DNA of 64,000 nt from Pseudomonas fragi (lineage in GTDB: Bacteria > Pseudomonadota > Gammaproteobacteria > Pseudomonadales > Pseudomonadaceae), in NCBI RefSeq assembly GCF_002269505.1, contig NZ_NQKQ01000003.1:1-64000 (forward strand). Direction: 5' to 3'. The notes below the pieces were generated by a model. It worked only from the letters and a program-made list of their open reading frames with translations. It did not search any database and had not been told where the DNA came from. Each line of letters opens with the position of its first letter. Position 1 is the first letter of the stretch. The position numbers and the translations under genes were made by a program. This document shows positions 42,517-50,818 of the stretch, one piece after another.

Positions 42517-44559
42517 ATGCTTTTTACTTTTCCACGTCTGGCGCTCGCCGGCCTGACGTTGCTGTGTACCCTTGAGGTGCACGCCAGTGAGCCGATCACG
42601 GCAGCCAACTCCGAAAAAAACCTGATTGAGCGCGGCCAGTATGTAGCCCGGCTCGGTGACTGCATTGCCTGCCATACCGCCAAGGGCGGAGCCGTGATGG
42701 CGGGCGGGCTGGAGCTGAAAACACCGATGGGCACGATTTATTCGAGCAACATCACCCCGGATGCCGCAACGGGTATCGGCCAGTACAGTTTTGAACAGTT
42801 CGACAAGGTCATGCGCCAAGGCGTGACGCCTGCGGGCCAGAACCTGTACCCGGCGATGCCGTATCCGTCTTACGCGAAGATGAGCGAAGATGATATGCGC
42901 GCCCTGTACGCCTACCTGATGCAGGACGTAGCGCCGGTAAAAATGGCCAATCTTGAGGCCGATATGGGCTTCCCGTTCAACCAGCGCTGGGGGTTGGCCC
43001 TGTGGAATTGGGCGTTTGTCGACACTCAGCCGTTCGTGCCCGATCCGGCGAAAAGCCCCGAGCTGAACCGTGGTGCTTATCTGGTGCAGGGTTTGGGGCA
43101 TTGCGGTTCATGCCACACGCCGCGCGGCATTGCCTTTCAGGAAAAGGCCATGAGCGACACGGGCAGCGCTGGCAAGCATTATCTGGCGGGGGAAACCGTT
43201 GAAGACTGGCGGGCCTTGAGCCTGCGTAACCTGTGGACGGTGGAAGACACCGTGCAATTGCTCAAGACCGGTCAAAACCGTTTTGCCACGGTCTCGGGCA
43301 ATATGGCCGACGTGATTCACCACAGTACCCAGCACTTTACCGACGAAGATTTGACTGCCATCGCCAGCTATTTGAAATCGCTTCCCGCAGGCAAGGATGA
43401 TTTGCCGATGCCGGCTGTGGCGATCACACCTGCCAAGGCGCCGGATACCTTGTACAGCAGCCGTGGCGGCCTGGGTTACACGCAGTTCTGCGCCGATTGC
43501 CATCGCCCGGACGGCGGCGGGGTCAAAGGCATGTTCCCGCCGCTGAACGGCAACCCGGGCATCGTTGCGGCCAATCCGACTACACTGCTGCATATCACCC
43601 TGACCGGCTGGAAAACCCCGCAAACAGCGGCGCACCCACGGGTCTACACGATGCCCGGGTTTGCCCGGCTGCAGGATGATGAGATCGCCGAGATCCTCAG
43701 TTTTGTACGCAGCAGTTGGGGCAATGCCGCCCCGGCGATCAAACCCGCGCAAGTGGCCAAGATGCGCAAGCAGCTCAACCCTTCGACTGACGACGAAACA
43801 GCCTTCGTCACCCCGCGACTGGCCAACTTGCTTGGCGCCGCCAATGCCGACCAGGTTGTGCGCGGCATGCGCCTGCACCTGCAAACCAAGGCGCTGCTGC
43901 CGGATAACGTCGGCAATGCACTGAACTGCACCAGTTGCCACTTGAACGCAGGCACCGTAGCCGATGGCTCGCCTTTTGTCGGGGTCTCGGCGTTCTTCCC
44001 CAGCTATGCGCCACGGGCGGGCAAGGAAGTGACACTGGAGGAGCGGATCAATGGATGTTTCCGTCGCTCGATGGATGGCAAACCGTTGCCGGTGGCCTCG
44101 GCCGACATGCAGGCGATGGTGGCGTATTTTGACTGGATGAAAATGAACACCGTGGCGGGTGACAAGGTCGCCGGTCGGGGCGTGGGCAAGGTTGACCCGG
44201 CGATCGTCCCCGACCCGGCAAACGGCAAGGTGATTTATGCGCAGCAATGTGCGGTGTGCCACGGTGATAACGGTCAGGGCTTGAAGCATGCCGACGGCAG
44301 CTTTGTATACCCGCCGCTGTGGGGTGATGAGTCGTTCAATATCGGGGCGGGCATGGCGCGCACCTACACGGCGGCGGCGTTCGTCAAACGCAATATGCCG
44401 ATCGGCTTTCACGAGAAATTCCCGTTGGGGCAGGGTGGTCTGTCGGATCAGGAGGCAGTGGATGTGGCTGAGTACTTCTCCCATCAGCCGCGGCCTGATT
44501 TTGTCGACAAGGCCAAGGACTGGCCCAAGGGCGGCAAACCTGTGGATGCGCGGTACTGA
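42517..44559 (+). CDS. Five-haem cytochrome c: AdhB-like triheme part fused to a TsdA-like diheme part
   Basis: 680 residues, exported (signal to about residue 23). Five CxxCH sites: CIACH 49-53, CGSCH 196-200, CADCH 325-329, CTSCH 471-475, CAVCH 578-582. The first 410 residues follow the membrane-bound alcohol/aldehyde dehydrogenase cytochrome subunit: ARLGDCIACHTAKGG, MPYPSYAKMSEDDMRALYAYL, LVQGLGHCGSCHTPRG. The last 230 resemble thiosulfate dehydrogenase TsdA: NCTSCHLNAG, FPSYAPRAGKEVTLEERINGCFRRSMDGKPL, with Cys514 where TsdA has its haem-ligand cysteine. AAGGA precedes the ATG. No dehydrogenase subunit gene is adjacent. Electron-transfer partner and substrate are unknown; the part-by-part assignment is inference from motifs. 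Confidence 0.85.
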   Translation: MLFTFPRLALAGLTLLCTLEVHASEPITAANSEKNLIERGQYVARLGDCIACHTAKGGAVMAGGLELKTPMGTIYSSNITPDAATGIGQYSFEQFDKVMRQGVTPAGQNLYPAMPYPSYAKMSEDDMRALYAYLMQDVAPVKMANLEADMGFPFNQRWGLALWNWAFVDTQPFVPDPAKSPELNRGAYLVQGLGHCGSCHTPRGIAFQEKAMSDTGSAGKHYLAGETVEDWRALSLRNLWTVEDTVQLLKTGQNRFATVSGNMADVIHHSTQHFTDEDLTAIASYLKSLPAGKDDLPMPAVAITPAKAPDTLYSSRGGLGYTQFCADCHRPDGGGVKGMFPPLNGNPGIVAANPTTLLHITLTGWKTPQTAAHPRVYTMPGFARLQDDEIAEILSFVRSSWGNAAPAIKPAQVAKMRKQLNPSTDDETAFVTPRLANLLGAANADQVVRGMRLHLQTKALLPDNVGNALNCTSCHLNAGTVADGSPFVGVSAFFPSYAPRAGKEVTLEERINGCFRRSMDGKPLPVASADMQAMVAYFDWMKMNTVAGDKVAGRGVGKVDPAIVPDPANGKVIYAQQCAVCHGDNGQGLKHADGSFVYPPLWGDESFNIGAGMARTYTAAAFVKRNMPIGFHEKFPLGQGGLSDQEAVDVAEYFSHQPRPDFVDKAKDWPKGGKPVDARY

Positions 44560-44616
44560 CAGCAAGAGCCTCACAGGCCAAATCGGCGGTTTGCCGGGAT
44601 TGAGTGAAAAAATCCC

Positions 44617-44650
44617 AAAAAAAAGCCCCGCGACCGAATGTGCGCGGGGC
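44617..44650 (-). terminator. Intrinsic terminator after oprN
   Basis: Arms GCCCCGCG (44625-44632) and CGCGGGGC (44643-44650), followed on the reverse strand by eight T (44624-44617). A run of A's on the forward strand beyond the hairpin means it could also slow transcripts from the cytochrome gene. Confidence 0.9.
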
Positions 44651-44692
44651 CAAAAAATGGTTGGTTGCGGCCAACCAAAGGAGCTCGTTGAA

Positions 44693-46102
44693 TCAGTGCG
44701 CGCTGGCGACGGTCTCGGCTTGCCAGCCACCGCCCAGTGCTTTGTAAATAGCCACTACGCCGCGATACAGCTCAACCTCGGCCTGGGCCTGGCTGTCTTC
44801 GGCCGCCAGTCGCTCGCGTTGGGCGTCGAGCAGCACCAGAAAGTCCACTGTCCCTTCGCGATAGCGAATGGCCGCGAGGTCCGCTGCCGTTCGGCTGGAC
44901 TCGCTTTGGCGGATCAGCGACACGAGTCGCTGTTGGCGTTTGCCGTAATCACTGAATGCGTTTTCCGACTCTTCCAGAGCCAGCAGCACCTGCTGCTCGT
45001 AGCTGGCCAGAGCGCCATCGGCTTCTGCGTCAGCACCGCGCAATCGTGCCCGCACGCTGCCAAGGTCAAAGGCCGGCCAGGTGATGCGCGGACCCAGTGC
45101 CCAGGCATTGGCCGCCGCCGAGCCGATTTGCGAGCCACGCCCGGCGGTAAAGCCAAGGAAACCGCTAAGGCTGACCCGCGGGAACAGGTCGGCCTTGGCC
45201 ACGCCGATTCGGGCCGTCGCCGCTGCCAGCTTGCGCTCGGCACTCATGATGTCCGGGCGACGTTGCAGCAGGTCGCCGGGGTTGCCAATATTCAGCGCCT
45301 TGGCAATGGCCGGCAGCTGTTTAGGGCTCAGGTCGACGCTTAATTGCTCAGGCCGCTGGCCGAGCAAGGTGGCAATACGATTGCGCTCGCGCACCTGCTC
45401 GGCCTGCAATTGCGGCACGCTGGCTTCAACCGAGGCGAGGCGGGCGTCAGCGCGCACCACGTCCAGTTGGTCGCCAACCCCGGCATCACGCAGGCTTTCG
45501 GTGATGGCCTTGGAGTCCTGCTGGTTTTTCAGGTTGTCCAGGGCGATGCGCTCACGCAGTTGGGCGCCGCGCAATTCACCATAGGCATCCACCAATTCTG
45601 CAATCATCGTGACTTGCAACTGATACAGGTCGGCTGCAGCGGCCTGCTCGTCAGCGTCGCTGGCTTCCAGCTCGCGCTGGATACGGCCAAACAGGTCGAC
45701 TTCCCAGGCCATGTCCAGGCCCAGGTCGTAACGCTCGCTGTTGACGCGTTTTTCGGTCTGGCCCGGGATCTGGCCCTTGCCCAGATCGCTGCTGGCACGG
45801 CTGGTAATGGTCGGCATGGCGTCGTTACTGACGTCATCGCGAATCGCCCGGGCCGCGCGAAGGCGGGCAAATGCCACGCGCAGCTCGCGGTTGCCGGCCA
45901 GTGACTGGGTCACCAGCTGGTTGAGGGTAGGGTCATCAAATTGCTGCCACCAGATCCCTTCAAAGTGCGCCCGGTCAAAGCCCTTGAGGTTATCCGCACT
46001 GATCTGTGCAGGCTCGGTGGCCGGGGTCTTATAGTCCGGGCCTACGGCGCAGGCACTCAAGGCCAGCACCAACAGGCTCGGCAGAAAAACTTTCACGCTC
46101 AT
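44693..46102 (-). CDS. oprN: Outer-membrane efflux channel (NodT/OprN type)
   Basis: 469 residues, lipoprotein with lipobox ALSACA (Cys18). Two OEP repeats with the usual YDLGLDMAWEVDLFGRI and NAWALGPRITWPAFDLGSVRARL blocks. It forms the trimeric outer-membrane exit duct of the RND pump. Its ATG overlaps the mexF stop by four bases; a strong terminator follows. Name by synteny with mexEF. Confidence 0.93.
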   Translation of the reverse strand: MSVKVFLPSLLVLALSACAVGPDYKTPATEPAQISADNLKGFDRAHFEGIWWQQFDDPTLNQLVTQSLAGNRELRVAFARLRAARAIRDDVSNDAMPTITSRASSDLGKGQIPGQTEKRVNSERYDLGLDMAWEVDLFGRIQRELEASDADEQAAAADLYQLQVTMIAELVDAYGELRGAQLRERIALDNLKNQQDSKAITESLRDAGVGDQLDVVRADARLASVEASVPQLQAEQVRERNRIATLLGQRPEQLSVDLSPKQLPAIAKALNIGNPGDLLQRRPDIMSAERKLAAATARIGVAKADLFPRVSLSGFLGFTAGRGSQIGSAAANAWALGPRITWPAFDLGSVRARLRGADAEADGALASYEQQVLLALEESENAFSDYGKRQQRLVSLIRQSESSRTAADLAAIRYREGTVDFLVLLDAQRERLAAEDSQAQAEVELYRGVVAIYKALGGGWQAETVASAH

Positions 46103-49100
46103 TGTTGCGACTCCAACTTGAGGTGCTTGGCCGCTTTGCGCGCTTCACTGCGCTCCACATAGCGGCGAATCAATACATAGAACACCGGCGTCAGCAGCAG
46201 GCCGAAGAAGGTCACCCCGAGCATCCCGGAGAACACCGCAACACCCATGGCATGCCGCATTTCTGCACCGGCGCCGCTGGACAGCACCAATGGCACCACA
46301 CCCATGATGAAAGCGAACGAGGTCATCAGGATCGGACGCAGACGCAGACGGCAGGCTTCCAGCACCGCTGCCAGCGGGTCGAGGCCTTCTTCCTGTTTGT
46401 CCTTGGCAAATTCGACGATCAGAATCGCGTTCTTGCACGCCAGCCCCACCAGTACGATCAAACCGATCTGGGTGAAGATGTTGTTGTCACCGCCGGACAG
46501 AATCACCCCGGTAATCGCGGACAACAGTGTCATCGGCACGATCAGGATCACTGCCAATGGCAGGCTCCAGCTTTCGTACTGGGCCGCCAGTACCAGGAAT
46601 GCCAGCAGTACACAGAGCGGGAACACAAACAGCGCAGTATTGCCCGACAGGATTTGCTGATAAGTCAGCTCGGTCCATTCGTAGGTCATGCCGTTGGGCA
46701 GTTCTTCCTTGAGCAGTTTTTCCATCGCAGCTTCAGCTTGGCCGGAGCTGTAGCCCGGTGCTGCGCCGCCGTTGATTTCAGCGGTGACAAAGCCGTTGTA
46801 GTGCATCACGCGGTCAGGGCCTGCGGTGTCGCTGACCTTGATAAAGGTCGCCAGCGGGATCATTTCGCCTTTGTTGTTACGCACTTTCAGCTGGCCAATT
46901 TGCTCAGGCTCGAGGCGGAATTGCTGCTCGGCCTGCACATTCACCTGATAAGTCCGACCGAAGCGGTTGAAATCGTTGGCATACAGCGAACCCAGATAGA
47001 TCTGCAGGGTATCGAAGATGTCGCTGATGGCAACGCCGTGGGTCTTGGCCTTTTCGCGGTCGATGGCAGCATCGACTTGCGGCACGTTGACCTGATAGCT
47101 GGTGAACAACCCGGCCAGTTCCGGCACGTTATGGCTCTTGGCGATCACGTTCTGCACTTCTTTGTACAGTTCGTCATAGCCCAGACCACTACGGTCTTCG
47201 ACTTGCAGGCGGAAACCGCCAATGGTGCCCAAGCCCTGTACCGGCGGCGGCGGGAAGATGGCGATATAGGCTTCCTGGATATCGGCAAATTCGGCGTTCA
47301 GCGTGGCGGCAATGGCTGCGGCTGACTGACTCGGGTCTTTGCGCTCATCGAAGTCCTTGAGGGCGACAAACACGATGCCGCTGTTCGGGCTGTTGGTGAA
47401 ACCATTGATCGACAGGCCGGGGAAAGCGATCGAGTTGGCCACGCCGGGCTGCTTGAGAGCCAGCTCGGACATGCGCTTGATCACTTCTTCACTGCGGTCC
47501 AGGCTTGCTGCGTCCGGCAGTTGAGCAAATGCCACCAGATATTGCTTGTCTTGCGGCGGGACAAAACCGGTCGGGGTGTGGGCAAAACCGGCCCAGGTCA
47601 GCACCATCAGGCCTGCGTACACCAGCATGGCGATGCCGCTGCCACGAATGATCCGTCGCACCGTACCGACATAACCGTTACTGGCCTTGACGAAGAAGCG
47701 GTTGAACGGGCCGAACAACCAGCCACCGAACATACGGTCCAGCAGACGAGTGAAGCGGTCTTTTGGAGCGTGATGGCCTTTGAGCAATACCGCAGCCAGC
47801 GCCGGGGACAGGGTCAGCGAGTTGAAGGCCGAGATCACCGTCGAAATGGCAATGGTCAGGGCGAATTGCTTATAGAACTGCCCGGTCAGGCCCGAGATAA
47901 ATGCTGCCGGGACAAATACCGCGCAAAGTACCAAAGCGGTAGCGATGATCGGCCCGGTCACTTCGCGCATGGCGCGCTTGGTGGCGTCCACCGGGTTGAG
48001 CCCCAGCTCGATATTTCGCTCGACGTTCTCCACCACCACAATCGCATCGTCCACCACGATACCGATGGCCAGCACCAGTCCGAACAGCGACAAAGCGTTA
48101 AGCGAGAAGCCGAACATGTGCATCACTGCAAACGTACCGATCAGCGATACGGGCACAGCGACCAGCGGGATAATCGAAGCGCGCCAGGTTTGCAGAAACA
48201 GGATAACGACCAGCACCACCAGAATCAGCGCTTCAAACAGGGTATGGACTACTGCCTCGATCGAACCACGGACGAAGATTGTCGGGTCGTAAACGATGTC
48301 GAAATCCATGCCTTCAGGGAAGCTCTTCTTCAGTTCAGCCATCTTGGCGCGAACGTCATTGGAGATCTGGATGGCGTTGGAACCCGGACGCTGGAAGATC
48401 GGAATCGCCACCGCCGGCTGGTTGTTCAGTAAGGAACGCAAGGCGTACTGGCTGGAACCCAGCTCAACCCGGGCAATGTCCTTGAGACGGGTGATCTGAC
48501 CGTCATCGCCGGAGCGGATGATGATGTTCTCGAACTCTTCCTCAGTGACCAGACGGCCCTGGGTGTTGACCGACAGCTGGAAGCTGGTGGCATTCGGCGC
48601 AGGTGGAGCGCCCAGGGCACCGGCGGCCACCTGGCGGTTTTGCTCGCGAATGGCGGTCACTACATCAGTGGCGGTCAGGTTGCGCGAGGCGGTTTTGTTT
48701 GGATCGAGCCATACCCGCAGCGAGTAATCGCCCATGCCGAACATCTGCACATCACCGATACCGTTGAGCCGCGCCAGTTCATCCTTGATATTGAGGATGG
48801 CGTAGTTTGACAGGTACAGCATGTCGTAGCGCTTGTCCGGCGAGGTCAAGTGCACAACCATGGTCAGGTCGGGCGAAGCCTTGTCCACGGTGATACCGAT
48901 GCGCGTCACTTCTTCCGGCAGCTTGGGCTGGGTGCGTGTCACGCGGTTTTGCACCTGCACCTGCGCATTGTCCAGGTCAGTGCCCAGGGCGAAGGTGATG
49001 GTCAGGGTGATCTTGCCGTCAGCGGTGGACTGCGAAGACATGTACAGCATGTTTTCAACACCGGTGATGGCTTGTTCCAACGGTGCGGCGACGGTTTCGC

Positions 49101-49278
49101 CGATTACCTTGGGGTTGGCGCCGGGGAAGTTGGCGCGCACGACAACAGTCGGCGGGACGACTTCCGGGTATTCGCTGATCGGTAACTGGAACAGCGAAAT
49201 GCCGCCCGCAATCAGGATAAGCAAGGAAAGCACAGCGGCGAAAATCGGCCGCTGAATGAAAAACTGGGAAAAATTCAT
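46099..49278 (-). CDS. mexF: RND multidrug efflux pump
   Basis: 1059 residues, inner-membrane HAE1 RND transporter. The N-terminus MNFSQFFIQRPIFAAVLSLLI, the VVPPTVVVRANFPGANPKVIGETVAAPLEQAI block and the helix-4 charges in GIVVDDAIVVVENVERNIELG match MexF, which exports chloramphenicol, fluoroquinolones and trimethoprim. Proton-relay Asp pair present. It starts 15 bases after mexE and overlaps oprN by four bases. Confidence 0.96.
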   Translation of the reverse strand: MNFSQFFIQRPIFAAVLSLLILIAGGISLFQLPISEYPEVVPPTVVVRANFPGANPKVIGETVAAPLEQAITGVENMLYMSSQSTADGKITLTITFALGTDLDNAQVQVQNRVTRTQPKLPEEVTRIGITVDKASPDLTMVVHLTSPDKRYDMLYLSNYAILNIKDELARLNGIGDVQMFGMGDYSLRVWLDPNKTASRNLTATDVVTAIREQNRQVAAGALGAPPAPNATSFQLSVNTQGRLVTEEEFENIIIRSGDDGQITRLKDIARVELGSSQYALRSLLNNQPAVAIPIFQRPGSNAIQISNDVRAKMAELKKSFPEGMDFDIVYDPTIFVRGSIEAVVHTLFEALILVVLVVILFLQTWRASIIPLVAVPVSLIGTFAVMHMFGFSLNALSLFGLVLAIGIVVDDAIVVVENVERNIELGLNPVDATKRAMREVTGPIIATALVLCAVFVPAAFISGLTGQFYKQFALTIAISTVISAFNSLTLSPALAAVLLKGHHAPKDRFTRLLDRMFGGWLFGPFNRFFVKASNGYVGTVRRIIRGSGIAMLVYAGLMVLTWAGFAHTPTGFVPPQDKQYLVAFAQLPDAASLDRSEEVIKRMSELALKQPGVANSIAFPGLSINGFTNSPNSGIVFVALKDFDERKDPSQSAAAIAATLNAEFADIQEAYIAIFPPPPVQGLGTIGGFRLQVEDRSGLGYDELYKEVQNVIAKSHNVPELAGLFTSYQVNVPQVDAAIDREKAKTHGVAISDIFDTLQIYLGSLYANDFNRFGRTYQVNVQAEQQFRLEPEQIGQLKVRNNKGEMIPLATFIKVSDTAGPDRVMHYNGFVTAEINGGAAPGYSSGQAEAAMEKLLKEELPNGMTYEWTELTYQQILSGNTALFVFPLCVLLAFLVLAAQYESWSLPLAVILIVPMTLLSAITGVILSGGDNNIFTQIGLIVLVGLACKNAILIVEFAKDKQEEGLDPLAAVLEACRLRLRPILMTSFAFIMGVVPLVLSSGAGAEMRHAMGVAVFSGMLGVTFFGLLLTPVFYVLIRRYVERSEARKAAKHLKLESQQ

Positions 49279-49293
49279 CGGAGTTATCGTCCC

Positions 49294-50538
49294 TTAACCG
49301 CGAGGAGTCGCGACGCTGGCCAATTTCGGCGCGCCAGTGGCGGGCTTGATTTGTGGCAGGTTGCTGGCTTCCAGGGCTTGTCGTTGTTGTGCCAGGGCGG
49401 CGAGGGTCTGTTCGTTGGCCATCGGGATCACTTCAGGCGTTACCGGCGAGCCGGGGCGCACTTTCTGCAGGCCCTTGACGATGATGGTGTCGCCCTTGTC
49501 CAGGCCGCTGCGAACAATGCGCAGACCTTCGATTTTCGGGCCCAGATCCACGGCGCGATAGGTCGACTTGTTGTCGGCATCCATGACCAGCACGAATTTT
49601 TTGCCCAGATCGGTGCCCACGGCTTCTTCATTGATCAATACGGCGGAGTAGGTGGCGCTGCCGACCAGTTTCAGACGCGCATACAGGCCGGGGGTAAAAC
49701 GGCCGTCGGCGTTGTCGAACACAGCGCGGCCACGGATGGTGCCGGTTTGCGGGTTGACCCGGTTGTCGACGAAGTTCATCTGGCCCAGATGCGGGTTGCC
49801 GTCTTCGTTGGACAGGCCCAGATACACCGGTGTGCTCTGGCCGCGCTGACCCTGACGGGCAAGCTGGCTGTACTTGAGGAATACGCGTTCATCGGCATCG
49901 AAGTAGGCATATACCTTGTCGGTGGACACGACGCTGGTCAGCGGCGTGACATCTGCGGTCACGATATTGCCCGCAGTGATTTCGGCCCGGCTGACGCGGC
50001 CACTGATCGGTGCGGTAACACGGGTAAAGCTCAGGTTGAGCTTGGCCAGGTCCAGTTGTGCCTGAATGGCTGCGACACCGGCGCGGGCTTCTTGGGCGGC
50101 GGTGGTGCGCGAGTCGGCCAGCTCCGCCGAGATGGCATTGCTCTGGCGCAGACGCTCGCCGCGCTGGGCTTCGTTGTCGGTACGGCTGGCATTGGCACGG
50201 GCTTGCTGCACCTGGGCTTCAAGCTGGCGCACGGTGGCCTGGAACGGGCGCGGATCGATCTGGAACAGCAGGTCGCCCTTTTTCACCAGGGCGCCCTCGG
50301 TAAAGGCGACCTGATCAATCTGGCCCGACACGCGTGGACGAATTTCTACGGTCTCTGGCGCTTCCAGGCGACCGGTGAATTCATCCCATTCATTGACCGG
50401 CTGTTCAAGCACCTTGGCCACGCTGACTTTTGCAGCTGGAGCCGGAGCAGTCGCTTGGGGAGTTTTGCCGCATGCGCTCATCACCACGATGGCCAGGGCC
50501 GCGAGTGGGAAGCGCAAATGTTTAAGTGACTGTTCCAT
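49294..50538 (-). CDS. mexE: RND efflux membrane-fusion protein
   Basis: About 414 residues from the ATG at 50538, which starts MEQSLKHLRFPLAALAIVVMSACGK; a frame extending to 50652 has no ribosome-binding site. Lipobox MSAC (Cys22). Lipoyl/barrel-sandwich halves VEIRPRVSGQIDQVAFTEG and LSFTRVTAPISGRVSRAEITAGNIV, and a coiled-coil hairpin between. It couples MexF to OprN in the periplasm. In P. aeruginosa the LysR regulator gene mexT lies upstream; here the upstream gene is a Tc toxin gene. Confidence 0.95.
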   Translation of the reverse strand: MEQSLKHLRFPLAALAIVVMSACGKTPQATAPAPAAKVSVAKVLEQPVNEWDEFTGRLEAPETVEIRPRVSGQIDQVAFTEGALVKKGDLLFQIDPRPFQATVRQLEAQVQQARANASRTDNEAQRGERLRQSNAISAELADSRTTAAQEARAGVAAIQAQLDLAKLNLSFTRVTAPISGRVSRAEITAGNIVTADVTPLTSVVSTDKVYAYFDADERVFLKYSQLARQGQRGQSTPVYLGLSNEDGNPHLGQMNFVDNRVNPQTGTIRGRAVFDNADGRFTPGLYARLKLVGSATYSAVLINEEAVGTDLGKKFVLVMDADNKSTYRAVDLGPKIEGLRIVRSGLDKGDTIIVKGLQKVRPGSPVTPEVIPMANEQTLAALAQQRQALEASNLPQIKPATGAPKLASVATPRG

Positions 50539-50619
50539 GAGGGGAGTCCGCCAATCTATTGAGATGGGCGGATAATGCTGGCGCGCGTGCCGGGGCACGA
50601 ATCGAACCCAGCGAAGATC

Positions 50620-50636
50620 AATATCATCCGGAATGA
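50620..50636. promoter_or_regulatory. Perfect palindrome upstream of mexE
   Basis: TATCAT-CCGGA-ATGATA, arms of six bases, 82-98 bases before the mexE ATG in the roughly 280-base divergent gap to tccC. A possible operator for the pump or for the toxin gene. No mexT-type gene is adjacent. Confidence 0.45.
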
Positions 50637-50818
50637 TACAAAGCGTTACCAAGCCCTCTAGCCTGCGCTTTTTGTTAGGACACTATCAATTAAATTCTGT
50701 GTCATGGCGGGCGGAAGGTGTATTGAACGGCGGGTAAAAATAACCAATAAGTACCACCTGCCGCGATGACCGCTTGCCCAGGCTGCGTGTATCTTTGTGC
50801 CAGTCAGGTCATGCATGT

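Noticed and set aside
43108..44730. A 540-codon reverse frame opposite the cytochrome c gene
   Set aside because: The five CxxCH motifs, signal peptide and ribosome-binding site support the forward gene only.
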